64,000 bases of DNA from Njordibacter sp937773555 (GCF_047730085.1 NZ_CP159830.1:620001-684000), one strand, 5' to 3'. Shown: positions 17,296 through 27,982, counted from the first letter of the stretch. Translations and numbers: made by a program. The notes: a model not told the origin generated them from the letters alone.

Positions 17296-20200
17296 TGATT
17301 GCTAAAATTAGTCAGTGGTGCATCGCTTTTCTGTGCCTAGTGTTAATTATTTTGGCAGCGAGCTTGTCTTGGTTGCGTGTGGGTGTAGATCAGCACCCGC
17401 TATACCATCAATGGGTTGAACACGAAGTGAGTAAGGCGATAGGGCAAGAGCTAAAGTTAACGGCTTTTCAGGTAAAGTTAGTGGGCACTAGCCTCCAGTT
17501 AAACCTAGATGGTATAGACACTAAAAACGGTTTAACTCTTTCGCGGCTAGACTTGGGTGTTGATTTAAAACGGTCCTTGCAACAAAATAGGTTTCGCTTA
17601 TCCCACGTTCAAGCCACAGGCTTAGACATTCACCTTGGGCAGCAAGAAGATGGCACTTGGGGTCCTCAAACTGCTAACAAAAGTGGGTCTCAAACTGTTC
17701 CCCAACTTATGTTGGCAATAGCCTCTAGGGTACCTCAGTTTTTGTTGAACGATGTGACCTTCACTTTAATGGCGTTCGAAGGGGAGCCTATCACTACCCC
17801 GCAGTTAAATGCTCAGGTTCATGTTGCAAAAGATATTGGCCAAGAGTTAACTCGAATTAATGTCTCTGTGCATGGTGATACCAAAGCACCAGGCTACAAC
17901 CTAGAAACCAAAGTAACACTAGACCTTACCCCCCAAGAAACTATCCAGCGGGCGCAAGTTTATTTAAGTGCTAATCATCTTGAAGTTGCGTCTTGGTTAC
18001 CCCTATTTGGGCCGTTTAAACCCACTTTTTATGCAGACCGCTTACGTTTGGATGGCAAGTATTGGTTGGACTACCAAGCTAACAAAAAGGTTCAGTTAGT
18101 GACTGAAAATGCCCAAATTTTGCTTGTTACACCCACTAATCATGTGGCCCTAATAGGTGACACTAGGGCAGTTGGCCAGCTTGGCCAGCTTGGCAACTTG
18201 GCCACTTCAAAGTGGCAATTAGCTGATTGGAAAATTTCAGCACAAGCGTTAAGTGGACAAGTTAATGGTGTAGCTTTGCCGTTGACTGAGTTGAAAGCAC
18301 AAAAAACTGATCAACAACTCTGGTTGGCTAGCCCTAAGCTCCATTTAGCCAATACGCAAAAGCTGCTCAACACCATTAAAGGCATGCCAGCAAAGATCAA
18401 TTTACCGATCCAGTCACTCGCTCCAAAAGGTTGGTTAAATCAAGCTCAGTTAAAGTTAGATAGCAGCCAGCCTAAGGAATTCCTAGTCAACGGTAAGCTG
18501 CAGCAAGTGAGTGTAGGGGCATGGTTGGGTGTGCCAGAAATAAAGCAGGTTGACGGCCATATTTGGCTTAATCGTTATGGTGGCAAGGTGATCATTGATG
18601 ATACGGATGGTGTTCATTTACGCCTCGCCAAGCTCACTTCTGCACCCTGGAAATTTGGTGACATTCAAGGTGAGTTTAATTGGCACTATGGTGCCTCAGC
18701 CAATCGTTTTAGCTCGTCTAATATAGTTGCTAAGCTTAACCAAGGCCATATTAATCTATCTATGGCAGGTTCTTTCCCTCGCAAAGGCTCAACCTCAGAG
18801 CCCTTTATACAGTTAGCCTTGGGGATGCAAAATATAGATCTAGGTCAATTGCCCGGTATGTTGCCAGATATTGTGCTGGGTAAAAAACTAGGCGCTTGGA
18901 TAACAAGGGCGTCACCGGTTGGCACAGTGACTGAGGCTGCGCTCATTTACAATGGTCGGCCAGGAAAGTTAAATGGTGCATCTGGTGATAGGGCAAGAAC
19001 AATGCCTATTGCGGCACAGGTGGAGGCCCCAAGCTTTAGTTACCATGCCCAGTGGCCCCAAGTAACAGGGCTAAAAGCCACGCTTACAGTGAACCATAAG
19101 CGCGTATTGGTAGATGCTGTGGCGGGGTCTTTGGATCAAGGTCTCATGACCCAATCGCTGAAAGGTTGGCAAGTTGAAGTGCCTGTCTACCAAGCCACAG
19201 AGATAAAAAACCGTTATATAAGAGTGAATGGGCAGATAGCAGGTGAAGCTGAGAAGATGATGGCTTTAGCTGAAGACCTGCCGCTGAATGTTAACTTACC
19301 ACCATGGCTGCGGGCGCTAAAACCCCTAGGCAAAGTGTCTTTAGCTGGCAGTTTTGCAATCCCTTTTGGTCATCAATCAGACCCAAGCTACGACCTTAGC
19401 TTGTCTAGTAAGAATCTCAGTGGGTATTGGGCACCTTTGCAAGCTGATTTACGCCATGTTGAGGTTGAAGTTGGGTTAGCTTCTGCTGATGCAGGTATGG
19501 GCCCTATCGCTGGTAACGGACTTATAGATGGCCAATTAATCACTTTTAAGCGGCTATCTGAAATTGATCTTGAGAGCCCTTGGTTGTCGAAGATTCCTCA
19601 ACCAATTTTGCACCAAGCTAACGTTAACGCAAGGGTAAAACAAGATCATTTAACAATGGAATTTGAAGGGCGACTACCACCACATTACTTAGCAACAAAA
19701 CTTAACCAGCCTTGGGTGCACGAAATTCAGGGAGCACTGCCCTTTGTGGCGAGATTGTCCACCTGCACTCAAGCCACCACAAGCTGCAGTTTGCTCAGTG
19801 CAGAGCTAGATCTAACTAAAGCAGATTTAGACCTACCTGAACCTTTGAATCAACTACAACAGCTCCAGTTATTGGGTCACTGGCAAGACGATTACCAAAA
19901 CTGGTATGCCAGTATAGATCAGCATCAGGTTGCCGTTAAGCTGGGTCCAAACGTGAACTCAAACGGTTTGACCTTATTGGGTGCAAATGTGGCTTTTCAA
20001 AACACTGTTGATTGGGCACAAGACGGGCAATGGGTAGTTGATGGGCAACTCGATGATGTTGACATTGACTCTTGGTGGGCAGTTTATCAAACGCGTATTA
20101 AACCCTGGTGGGCGAACCTAAACAATCTGTCAGTAGCTTCAGCATTGCCACAAATAAATGTGGACATAACACGTGCGACTGGGTTGGGCTTAGAGATTGA

Positions 20201-21299
20201 TCAAGCCACGCTGAGCTTGTTGCCTCTTGCAGAAGACGATGGCTTGTTGCCTCTTCAGCCCTGGCGTGCGCAGCTGGTGTCGGAACAAATAGCAGGCAAA
20301 GTAGATTATATGGGCGCAGGCCTCCCACTATTGGTTCATATTGATTACGCTTATTTAAACTTTCCAGAGCCCGCATCGGAAACAACTGACAATGTTGACC
20401 TACTAGAAAACATTGATCCAAACCAACTTATAGACGCTGACGTATCGATCGATAAACTAGTCAAAAATGGTGATTCGTTTGGCCAATGGCAGTTTAAAGC
20501 TCGGCGCCAAGGTGATCAGGTTAACGTGCATGATCTAGATGCTGACATTCGCCACAGTCACCTGCAAGGTAATTTAATTTGGGATAAAGTAGATGGGGTT
20601 CATCGCACCCAGTTTACTGGCCGCGCTGAATCTAAGGATATGAGGAGTCTGCTAACAGACTGGGGTTATGATCCAGCAGTTGTTGCTGAGACTTCTGCAA
20701 TTGAAGTGCAGTTAGATTGGCCCCGCTCGCCTTTAGCCTTTGCGTTAAAAGAAGTCAGTGGTGATTTAGGACTACGACTTAAGAAAGGCAGTTTTTCCTC
20801 TTCACCCAATGCAGCTAAGAGTCTAAGGGTTTTAGCTCTGTTTGATATGAGTCGGTTGGTGAAGCGAGTTAAACTCGACTTTTCTGACATTATCCAACCT
20901 GGTTTTAGCTTTGACAGTTTGGCCGCACACTATCGCTTTGATCACGGTTTTGCAGCCACAGTGTCACCTTCAACCATAAAGTCTGCAACCTTAAATCTAT
21001 CGATGGACGGCTGGATTGATTTTAACCAGCGACAAGTGGACAACAATCTAATAGTGACCTTACCAGTGGCAGATAAACTGCCTTTAGCAGCCTTAATTGC
21101 TGGTCTGCCGCAGCTGGGGAGTATGATTTATGTGGTTAATAAACTCATTGGTGATGAACTATCTACCTTTACTAGTGCCCGCTACCGTGTGGCGGGCTCT
21201 CTTGATAACCCAGATGTGAAGCTGGTGAAGATGTTTGACAAAGACTACCAAAAACAATCTGTGCAGGAGCGCATTGACAATGTCATCTCCATTGAGTGA
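17295..21299 (+). CDS. yhdP: YhdP family AsmA-like envelope protein
   Basis: Very large (1334 residues) inner-membrane-anchored periplasmic protein. In E. coli, YhdP with TamB and YdbH carries phospholipids to the outer membrane. A single N-terminal helix (about 7-29) precedes repetitive beta-rich sequence, which ends in an AsmA-like C-terminal domain (LDNPDVKLVKMFDKDY). Length and position after rng match the family. Coupled to rng by a one-base overlap; the downstream nitrilase gene begins inside its end. Confidence 0.93.
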   Translation: MIAKISQWCIAFLCLVLIILAASLSWLRVGVDQHPLYHQWVEHEVSKAIGQELKLTAFQVKLVGTSLQLNLDGIDTKNGLTLSRLDLGVDLKRSLQQNRFRLSHVQATGLDIHLGQQEDGTWGPQTANKSGSQTVPQLMLAIASRVPQFLLNDVTFTLMAFEGEPITTPQLNAQVHVAKDIGQELTRINVSVHGDTKAPGYNLETKVTLDLTPQETIQRAQVYLSANHLEVASWLPLFGPFKPTFYADRLRLDGKYWLDYQANKKVQLVTENAQILLVTPTNHVALIGDTRAVGQLGQLGNLATSKWQLADWKISAQALSGQVNGVALPLTELKAQKTDQQLWLASPKLHLANTQKLLNTIKGMPAKINLPIQSLAPKGWLNQAQLKLDSSQPKEFLVNGKLQQVSVGAWLGVPEIKQVDGHIWLNRYGGKVIIDDTDGVHLRLAKLTSAPWKFGDIQGEFNWHYGASANRFSSSNIVAKLNQGHINLSMAGSFPRKGSTSEPFIQLALGMQNIDLGQLPGMLPDIVLGKKLGAWITRASPVGTVTEAALIYNGRPGKLNGASGDRARTMPIAAQVEAPSFSYHAQWPQVTGLKATLTVNHKRVLVDAVAGSLDQGLMTQSLKGWQVEVPVYQATEIKNRYIRVNGQIAGEAEKMMALAEDLPLNVNLPPWLRALKPLGKVSLAGSFAIPFGHQSDPSYDLSLSSKNLSGYWAPLQADLRHVEVEVGLASADAGMGPIAGNGLIDGQLITFKRLSEIDLESPWLSKIPQPILHQANVNARVKQDHLTMEFEGRLPPHYLATKLNQPWVHEIQGALPFVARLSTCTQATTSCSLLSAELDLTKADLDLPEPLNQLQQLQLLGHWQDDYQNWYASIDQHQVAVKLGPNVNSNGLTLLGANVAFQNTVDWAQDGQWVVDGQLDDVDIDSWWAVYQTRIKPWWANLNNLSVASALPQINVDITRATGLGLEIDQATLSLLPLAEDDGLLPLQPWRAQLVSEQIAGKVDYMGAGLPLLVHIDYAYLNFPEPASETTDNVDLLENIDPNQLIDADVSIDKLVKNGDSFGQWQFKARRQGDQVNVHDLDADIRHSHLQGNLIWDKVDGVHRTQFTGRAESKDMRSLLTDWGYDPAVVAETSAIEVQLDWPRSPLAFALKEVSGDLGLRLKKGSFSSSPNAAKSLRVLALFDMSRLVKRVKLDFSDIIQPGFSFDSLAAHYRFDHGFAATVSPSTIKSATLNLSMDGWIDFNQRQVDNNLIVTLPVADKLPLAALIAGLPQLGSMIYVVNKLIGDELSTFTSARYRVAGSLDNPDVKLVKMFDKDYQKQSVQERIDNVISIE

Positions 21300-22158
21300 G
21301 TCTGGACCAGGGGTTAATCAAGTTGTTAATTTAACTGGCCCAGGCCCAGCTGTAGCGGTGGTGCAACTGGTTAGTAAGCTTAGTGTAAAAGACAATCTAA
21401 GTGAAGCTGCATTACAGATTCAACGTGCTGCGCTGCAAGGAGCAAAGCTTATTATGTTGCCCGAGAGCTTTGCAGTGTTTGGTGACCCTCAAATGGTGTC
21501 TTATGGCGCGGAAGCGTCTATACCGAAGAGCGGTCTGCGTTTGTGGTTATCACAGCAAGCCCAGGCTAACAAAGTTTGGCTCATTGGCGGCACTATACCC
21601 TGCCAGGGGGGTATAAGCGATTTCAAAAAGGTACGTTCGGCCTGTTTTGTTTACGACCACGAGGGAGCTGAGGTCGCTCGCTACGATAAAATTCATATGT
21701 TTGATGTGGACATTGCCGACAGCCATGGTAGTTACCGTGAATCTGATACCTTTGAGGCTGGTGATGAGCTGGTCGTAATCGACACGCCTGTAGGTAAGGT
21801 TGGGTTGACCATTTGTTATGATTTACGCTTTGCTGAAATTCATGCAAAGCTGGTAGATTTAGGCGCCCAAATAATCGTTAATGGTGCAGCCTTTACCAAA
21901 ACTACAGGCCAAGCACACTGGCACATTCTTTTACGTGCCCGAGCCATTGAGACCCAATGTTATATTCTGGCAGCATCTCACGGTGGTCAGCATGATCATC
22001 GGCAAACCTATGGGCATTCAATGATTATTGACCCTTGGGGCGAAATTTTAGTAGAGCTGGGGGAGGGGCCTGGTGTAGCTATGGCACGTATTAACCTTGA
22101 TCATTTACAGGCAATAAGAACTGCTTTCCCATTAAAGTCGCAACGTAGACTGATATAA
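21280..22158 (+). CDS. Carbon-nitrogen hydrolase, Nit1/Nit2-like
   Basis: Nitrilase-superfamily amidase; the subfamily next to yhdP is usually the Nit1-like deaminated-glutathione amidase. The catalytic triad is E62 (LPESFAVFG), K137 (YDKIHMFDVDI) and C179 (TICYDLRF). HMFDVDIAD and GAAFTKTTGQAHW are typical of the Nit1 branch. The frame extends upstream to 21235, but ATG 21280, behind AGGAG, overlaps yhdP by only 20 bases and is preferred (292 residues). The substrate is inferred from subfamily and neighbourhood. Confidence 0.88.
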   Translation: MSSPLSESGPGVNQVVNLTGPGPAVAVVQLVSKLSVKDNLSEAALQIQRAALQGAKLIMLPESFAVFGDPQMVSYGAEASIPKSGLRLWLSQQAQANKVWLIGGTIPCQGGISDFKKVRSACFVYDHEGAEVARYDKIHMFDVDIADSHGSYRESDTFEAGDELVVIDTPVGKVGLTICYDLRFAEIHAKLVDLGAQIIVNGAAFTKTTGQAHWHILLRARAIETQCYILAASHGGQHDHRQTYGHSMIIDPWGEILVELGEGPGVAMARINLDHLQAIRTAFPLKSQRRLI

Positions 22159-22233
22159 AAGCCAGCTTATTAGCCAGCTCTTTTATGCCATACACGCTAG
22201 TTCAAGTGAAACCTGAAACACTCTATTAGTGAA

Positions 22234-24564
22234 TTAGTTTCTGATTGGGCTACCTTGATCTAACATGCTTACAATGCGTGCCTGAGTAGCACTAGATTTC
22301 GCCAAGCGCAAAAAAGACTCTCGTTCTAAGTCAAACAAGTCCTGCTCACTCATCATTGTATTGGGCTTTATTTTACCCCCAGTAAAGATGCGCGCAAGCT
22401 CAGACCCAACGGCCACATCATGGGAGGTGATCTTCTGCTGATCTTCAGCCTCAAATAACCAGTCCATCATTTCGCGATAGGTGTCCTCACCGGCCATAGG
22501 CAGTGGTTTGCGTGGCTTTGCTTTTTTTACCTTATCAAGCTGCGATAAGGCTTCACTTAACAAACGATCTCGATTCATCATGTATTGATCTTCGGGGTAA
22601 AGCATTGCCTGTTCTGTGGCCTCTATAGGTGATTTTGCTGTCCAGCCATAACCGACAAGCATAAACGCTTTCCATGCTGCTGCTTTTATGTCGCCCAGAA
22701 CTTCATACCAGCGGTAGAGGTATTCTTTACAGCCACCACCCCCTGGAACTACGCCTACACTGGCTTCTACTAGGCCCATAACTGAGTTGGCATGTCCAAT
22801 AACGTGATCAGCAGCTAACACCACTTCAAAACCACCGCCAATAGACATGCCAGCAGGCGCTGCAATAACCGGTAATGGACAGGTGTTTATTGCATGCATA
22901 GTTTGTTGGAAATAATTAAGAAAATGGTCTATGCCGGTGTAATTTTCTGTTTCAAAGAACCCACGAAAGGCTGTTAAATTAACCCCACATGAAAAGTGTT
23001 GTGCGTCATTATGTAGCACAACACCTCGTAACTGGCGTTTTTCGGCTTGCTCTAGAGCGTGGCGAATAACATCCATAGAGTCTTTGTCTAGTGCGTTAGC
23101 CTTTGAGTGAAACTCTACAATAGCGGCATTATTGTGCACAAACCAGCTGGCTTTAGTATTGCTGTATTCAGGTGTTAAAGTTTGGCGTAGTTCAGAAAAG
23201 CGCAGCACCCCAGATGGTCGCTTAATAGCAACATAGTCGCCACATTGATCTAAACTACATAATTGCTCATCTATGACCTGGTAAAAACCCTGTGTCTTAG
23301 CAGCCAGTAATAGCATAGGTGCTACTTCACGATCTTCTTGTTGCATGCGCTCAACAACCCGTTGAGCGCCAATTTGGTCTAACAGTTCAAACGGGCCATA
23401 AATCCAGTTGTAGCCTAGCTTCATAGCGTCATCAATGGGTAATATGTTACTGCCAATTTCTGGAATAAGTGACGCTGCGTAGTTTAGCGTGCTAGACAAC
23501 ACCTGCCATGCAAAGCGCCCATATGCACTGTCATCGTCTAACAGTTCAGCTACGCCATGGGCTTCGGCTTTTTGTGCCAAGGGCAATTGTAAACGGCTTG
23601 TTGGTTGGTATACCCCATTAGCCAAGTTCAACACTTCTTTACCCGATTCGGTGTCTCGGTAAAAACCTTGACCACCTTTATTGCCTGTTTGTCCGTTAAC
23701 AACCATTTGGGTCATTAGGGCAATAGGTTGTGCGTATTGATGGAACTCATCACCTGCTGGCAAGATACTTTGTAGACTCTTGGCAACGTCTGCCATGAGG
23801 TCGATACCTATTAAATCGTATAAACCAAACACGCCCGTTTTAGGGATGCCCATTGGACGGCCAAATAAAGCATCAGCTTCAGCGGGAGATAAGTTCATGT
23901 TAAAGGCGGTATGTAAGGCACATTGTATGGCAAATACGCCTACACGGTTGCCCAGAAATCCTGGAGTGTCTTCACATACCACAACGCCTTTACCCAAGTT
24001 ACTTTCACAAAACTCATCTAAAGTATCGATGACATCGTCACGGGTGTGTTCGCCCCGCACCAGTTCTAACAAGCGCATAAAACGCACCGGGTTAAAAAAG
24101 TGGGTAATGGCAAAGCGCTCACAAAACGCCTGTGGCATCCCTTTAGTGAGTAGACTAATTGGAATGGTTGATGTGTTGGAAGTGACGATGGTGTCTGGCC
24201 CTGTAATCGCATCAATGCGCTGGTATAGGGCCTGCTTTACGTCCAAACGCTCAACTACCGCTTCTGCAATCCAGTCACAATTAGCAAGCTGTGCAAAGTC
24301 GTCTTCTGTGTTGCCACAGTGAATGAGTTGGCCTGCTTCGTTACTCATTAAGCCTGGAGAGTTTAAGTTTTTTAGACGTTTAAAACCACGCTCTGCTAGT
24401 GCGTTAACGCTGTCGCCAGAACTGGGCAAATCTAATAGCCAAACCTCGACACCTGCGTTAGCCACTTGGCCAGCAATGCCCGCACCCATAGTGCCGGCAC
24501 CAATAACGGCCACCTTTTTAATGGGTGATTTTGCAGATAATGAATTATTAATGAGCTTGGCCAT
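22234..24564 (-). CDS. 3-hydroxyacyl-CoA dehydrogenase / enoyl-CoA hydratase fusion (inverted order)
   Basis: Bifunctional beta-oxidation-type protein of 776 residues with the dehydrogenase first, the order of Bacillus FadN and opposite to FadB/FadJ. The NAD loop GAGTMGAGIAG is at 22-32 and HFFNPVRFMRLLELV follows. The C-terminal dehydrogenase part is in the middle, and a crotonase domain runs from about residue 490. Both hydratase glutamates appear present, in GGGFEVVLAAD and VEASVGVVPGGGG. Last gene of the operon with the hydrolase, metY and two dmdA-like genes. No thiolase is adjacent, which is unusual for a fatty-acid operon. Confidence 0.88.
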   Translation of the reverse strand: MAKLINNSLSAKSPIKKVAVIGAGTMGAGIAGQVANAGVEVWLLDLPSSGDSVNALAERGFKRLKNLNSPGLMSNEAGQLIHCGNTEDDFAQLANCDWIAEAVVERLDVKQALYQRIDAITGPDTIVTSNTSTIPISLLTKGMPQAFCERFAITHFFNPVRFMRLLELVRGEHTRDDVIDTLDEFCESNLGKGVVVCEDTPGFLGNRVGVFAIQCALHTAFNMNLSPAEADALFGRPMGIPKTGVFGLYDLIGIDLMADVAKSLQSILPAGDEFHQYAQPIALMTQMVVNGQTGNKGGQGFYRDTESGKEVLNLANGVYQPTSRLQLPLAQKAEAHGVAELLDDDSAYGRFAWQVLSSTLNYAASLIPEIGSNILPIDDAMKLGYNWIYGPFELLDQIGAQRVVERMQQEDREVAPMLLLAAKTQGFYQVIDEQLCSLDQCGDYVAIKRPSGVLRFSELRQTLTPEYSNTKASWFVHNNAAIVEFHSKANALDKDSMDVIRHALEQAEKRQLRGVVLHNDAQHFSCGVNLTAFRGFFETENYTGIDHFLNYFQQTMHAINTCPLPVIAAPAGMSIGGGFEVVLAADHVIGHANSVMGLVEASVGVVPGGGGCKEYLYRWYEVLGDIKAAAWKAFMLVGYGWTAKSPIEATEQAMLYPEDQYMMNRDRLLSEALSQLDKVKKAKPRKPLPMAGEDTYREMMDWLFEAEDQQKITSHDVAVGSELARIFTGGKIKPNTMMSEQDLFDLERESFLRLAKSSATQARIVSMLDQGSPIRN

Positions 24565-24566
24565 GA

Positions 24567-25367
24567 CTATTTCTCTACCGATTGGATAAATTTTTTCATA
24601 AAATAAAGGCTTTCTTTTGGTGCTTCCATAGGCAACATATGCCCCATTTCCTTAACCACTTGCGCCTGTGTATTTAGATCTTGTGCTAGCTTTAAACCCT
24701 CTTTTGTAGGGGTCATACGGTCTTTTTCCGCCAGAATCACACAACTAGGGCAACCTGCGCTGGCTAGTTTTTGGGCTCTTTGTTCCCCTTGAGTATAGGC
24801 ATTGCACGCTGACAGGTCTGTAGCTAAGGGGTTGTTGGCCATAATGCGAGCACCAATGCCTATAGGCTGCATTCCGGGTACAGCGCTAGCGCCATATTGG
24901 CTTTGATTACCGAAGCCCCACTGCAGCATCATCTCTGCAGCCGCCGTAGGATTTGTTTGTGCCATTTCTACTAACGCAGGGTTTACAGGTATTGCGCTTG
25001 CTGTGGCAAGTGCCATTACAGATTTAAGACGATCTCCTAGCAACGAGGCAGCCTCTAATGCAACAAGGAAACCTTGGGAGTGACCGATGAGGTGCACCTT
25101 GGTGACCTTAGCTGTATCCAAAGCCCTAATAAGCCAAGCCCCCATAGATTCAATGCTAGTGAGTGCTTCACCACCTGATAAGCTGTGGGCAGGAAAGTCT
25201 GGTGCGAATACACTATATCCATGAAAGGCAAACCAGCGCGCCTGCAAAGCCCATCCGCGATGGTCGGTTCCCGAGCCGTGCAACAGCACCACTGTAGGTA
25301 AATTTGGATCAAAAGGTTTACCACCGGTGGCAATAAACGTGTTGGCGTTATCAACTTCAATATACAC
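24567..25367 (-). CDS. Alpha/beta hydrolase
   Basis: Cytoplasmic alpha/beta-hydrolase of 266 residues, no signal peptide. Oxyanion loop LLHGSGTDHRGW; nucleophile S97 in GHSQG; probable acid D216 (AEKDRMTP) and H243 (KEMGHMLP). It lies two bases after metY and two bases before the dehydrogenase-hydratase, so it is surely cotranscribed. The substrate is unknown. In this operon a thioesterase or ester-hydrolase role is possible, but that is inference. Confidence 0.8.
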   Translation of the reverse strand: MYIEVDNANTFIATGGKPFDPNLPTVVLLHGSGTDHRGWALQARWFAFHGYSVFAPDFPAHSLSGGEALTSIESMGAWLIRALDTAKVTKVHLIGHSQGFLVALEAASLLGDRLKSVMALATASAIPVNPALVEMAQTNPTAAAEMMLQWGFGNQSQYGASAVPGMQPIGIGARIMANNPLATDLSACNAYTQGEQRAQKLASAGCPSCVILAEKDRMTPTKEGLKLAQDLNTQAQVVKEMGHMLPMEAPKESLYFMKKFIQSVEK

Positions 25368-25369
25368 AG

Positions 25370-26677
25370 TTACCCCTCCGCCTTATTAGCAGAAACCTTG
25401 GCAGCCGCGCGTAAGCCCAAATTAAAATCGGCCTGTATGTCTTTGAGGGTTTCTATACCGACAGACACCCTAATAAGGTCAGCGCTGATACCTGCGCTCA
25501 CTAAGTCTGCTTCACTTAAGCGCGAATGGGTAGTACTGCCTGGATGAAGCACCAAAGTGCGTGAGTCCCCCACGTTGGCTAAGTTTGACGACAGTTGTAA
25601 CGCGTCGATAAAAGCAGCACCAGCGTCTCGGCCACCCTTTACACCAAAGGTGAGCATAGAGCCTGCACCCTTTGGGAATAACAGTTTGGTATGGGAGTTG
25701 GCATCGATATCGGGGTGGTTTACCCACTTAACAGCGTCATGCTGTTGCAGCCAAGTAACCATGGCTTGGGCGTTAGATACATGCTGCTGCATCCGCAGGC
25801 TTAAGGTTTCTAATCCCTGTAATAATAAAAATGCGTTATGAGGTGTCATAGCAGCACCGATGTCGCGCATAGATTCACAACGAATACGCATCGCTAACGC
25901 CGCTGGGCCAAACTCTTCCCAAAAATTCATGCCATGAAAAGGCTCATAGGGCTCGGTAAGCGTAGGGAATCGGCCACTTTTAAGCCAATCAAAATTCCCC
26001 CCATCTATAACCACACCACCCACAGCAGCACCATGGCCACCAATCCACTTAGTCACTGAATGCACCACCACATCGGCGCCATGCTCAATAGGGTTGTTCA
26101 GAAAAGGTGTTGCAAAAGTCGCATCCACAACTAAAGGTATGCCCTCAGCATGAGCAGTTTCGGCAATGGCCGGCAAGTTAGAGACATCAAGGCCTGGGTT
26201 ACCAATAGATTCACAAAACACTAATTTGGTATTGTCTTGTATCGCCCCAGATACTGCTTTTTGATCGTTAATATCAACAAAGGTGCAGTCTATGTTAAAT
26301 CGCTTAAGAGAATGTTTAAGTAGCGTCGCGGTAGAGCCATATATTTGTGACGCACTGACAATATGATCACCTGCCGAACATAAGCTAAAAAAGCTCACAA
26401 ACAGAGCGCTCATTCCAGATGCTGTACAAATAGCACCTGCACCACCTTCTAAGGCTGCTAAACGCTGCTCTAGTACAGCTACGGTGGGGTTGGTGATGCG
26501 GCTATATATATGGCCACCCTGCTCCACATTAAAGAGCGCAGATGCCTCGTCTACACTGTCAAACACATAGGAGGTAGTTTGATAAATAGGTACAGCTCTG
26601 GAGCCATGGTCTGATTCTGGCTGATAGCCACTGTGTAGCGCAATTGTATCGGCGCCTAAAAACGAGGATTTACTCAT
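25370..26677 (-). CDS. metY: O-acetylhomoserine sulfhydrylase (MetY family)
   Basis: PLP enzyme that joins O-acetyl- or O-succinylhomoserine to sulfide or methanethiol, giving homocysteine or methionine. 435 residues, the MetY length. The PLP lysine is K210 in HSVTKWIGGHG; YSRITNPT and the long insertion after GGVVIDGGNFDW are typical of MetY rather than MetB or MetC. It sits 18 bases after a DmdA-like gene. Since DMSP demethylation products release methanethiol, capture of that thiol as methionine is an attractive role here (inference). Confidence 0.9.
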   Translation of the reverse strand: MSKSSFLGADTIALHSGYQPESDHGSRAVPIYQTTSYVFDSVDEASALFNVEQGGHIYSRITNPTVAVLEQRLAALEGGAGAICTASGMSALFVSFFSLCSAGDHIVSASQIYGSTATLLKHSLKRFNIDCTFVDINDQKAVSGAIQDNTKLVFCESIGNPGLDVSNLPAIAETAHAEGIPLVVDATFATPFLNNPIEHGADVVVHSVTKWIGGHGAAVGGVVIDGGNFDWLKSGRFPTLTEPYEPFHGMNFWEEFGPAALAMRIRCESMRDIGAAMTPHNAFLLLQGLETLSLRMQQHVSNAQAMVTWLQQHDAVKWVNHPDIDANSHTKLLFPKGAGSMLTFGVKGGRDAGAAFIDALQLSSNLANVGDSRTLVLHPGSTTHSRLSEADLVSAGISADLIRVSVGIETLKDIQADFNLGLRAAAKVSANKAEG

Positions 26678-26695
26678 AGCGTTGCCTTATGGGGT

Positions 26696-27853
26696 CTATT
26701 CAGAGGATAATTTTGGAGTCAAGCCTAGAGCCTCAAAGTTAAACGGTAGGCTAGTCAGCTGGCCCTGCAATGTACCCAAGTTGGTTTGAGCGTCAAGTGT
26801 TAAGCTATTGCCTAAAGCGGGCAAAGAAGCCAAGACAAACGCTAAGTGTACCCCATATTTAGGTGAATAGGCTTGGCTAGTAATTTCACCGACCCATAAG
26901 TCACCAATATAGACGTCTGTATTAGAAATTGTACACTCCTGATTAATGACTAAGCCCATTAGTTTCTTCTGAGGCACATGCTTGCGCAGCGCTGCTAAGG
27001 ATAAACTATTAATATCTGCATCTAAATCAACGTACTGGCCTAAACCACATTCGAAAGGTGTAGTGGCATAATCCATATCGTTGCCTAGCGATAATAAGCC
27101 ACTTTCAACACGCTCAATTCCGTTAGGGCAACCAGGGCCCACATTAAGATCTTGCCCTTTCTCAAAAAACTCATCCCATAAAGGCAGAGCCAGGCTTGCG
27201 TCATTCACATAAATTTCAAAACCACCTTGTTTGCTCCAGCCAGAGCGTGCTACCTGCATGTCTACTCCTTGGTAGGACATGGGCTTAATACCAAAGAATT
27301 TAATGTCGCGTACACTTTCGCCAAATACCCTAGCCATCAGATCTTCAGCTTTTGGGCCTTGTACGGCAAGAGGCCAAATATCTGGTTCCGTAACAGTGAC
27401 GTCTAGGTTAAAGCCGATTGCTAGGCCCTGAGCCCATAACATAACATCAGTATCAGCGATGGATAACCACCAATCATTTTCTGTTAATTTGATGGCGATA
27501 GGGTCATTAACTATGCCACCTTCAGGGTTACAAAGTGGCACATAAAAGCAACGTCCAATGCGGGCTTTGGATAGGTCTCTTGGTGTCATCAGTTGGATCA
27601 AATGGTATGCATCTGGTCCACTAATAGCCACTTGCTTTTCAGCCGCGACATCCCACACCTGCACATGGTCACACAAGTGCCAATAGTCTGCTTCCATACC
27701 GCGAAAGTTAGCGGCTAATAATGTGTGGTTATAAATAGTGTAGGCATGCACCCCTGCAGCTTCTACTCGGCTAGTAAATGGCGTAGCACGTGTGCGCCGA
27801 GTAATAGACAGGTTGGAAGTAGATAAGCGAGTGATAGCAAGTTCTGTGTTCAT
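26696..27853 (-). CDS. dmdA: DMSP demethylase-like protein (DmdA/GcvT fold), copy 1
   Basis: Tetrahydrofolate-dependent methyltransferase of the GcvT fold, close to DmdA, which removes a methyl group from dimethylsulfoniopropionate. DmdA-like segments: TRRTRATPFTSRVEAAG, YTIYNHTLL, HVQVWDVAAEKQV, VARSGWSKQGGFEIYV, VGPGCPNGIERVESG, LGNDMDYATTPFECG. 385 residues from ATG 27853; the frame extends to a TTG at 27910 that I consider unlikely. A second, diverged copy lies directly upstream. Of the two, this one looks more like the DmdA sequences I remember. An orphan GcvT or another methyl-donor specificity cannot be excluded. Confidence 0.75.
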   Translation of the reverse strand: MNTELAITRLSTSNLSITRRTRATPFTSRVEAAGVHAYTIYNHTLLAANFRGMEADYWHLCDHVQVWDVAAEKQVAISGPDAYHLIQLMTPRDLSKARIGRCFYVPLCNPEGGIVNDPIAIKLTENDWWLSIADTDVMLWAQGLAIGFNLDVTVTEPDIWPLAVQGPKAEDLMARVFGESVRDIKFFGIKPMSYQGVDMQVARSGWSKQGGFEIYVNDASLALPLWDEFFEKGQDLNVGPGCPNGIERVESGLLSLGNDMDYATTPFECGLGQYVDLDADINSLSLAALRKHVPQKKLMGLVINQECTISNTDVYIGDLWVGEITSQAYSPKYGVHLAFVLASLPALGNSLTLDAQTNLGTLQGQLTSLPFNFEALGLTPKLSSE

Positions 27854-27982
27854 AGGGTACGACCAAACTAAATTATGCGGTAAATATGTCGGCGCAATAT
27901 ACGCTTGCAATTCACATGGGGAAATAGATAAACCCAGCCAGTCACTTTTAAGACTCGCTAGGTTTAATTGTTCTAAAATGGA

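Noticed and set aside
23780..24322. 180-residue plus-strand frame inside the dehydrogenase-hydratase gene
   Set aside because: It is antisense to a clearly conserved coding region, shows no recognisable domain, and has low-complexity composition of the shadow type.
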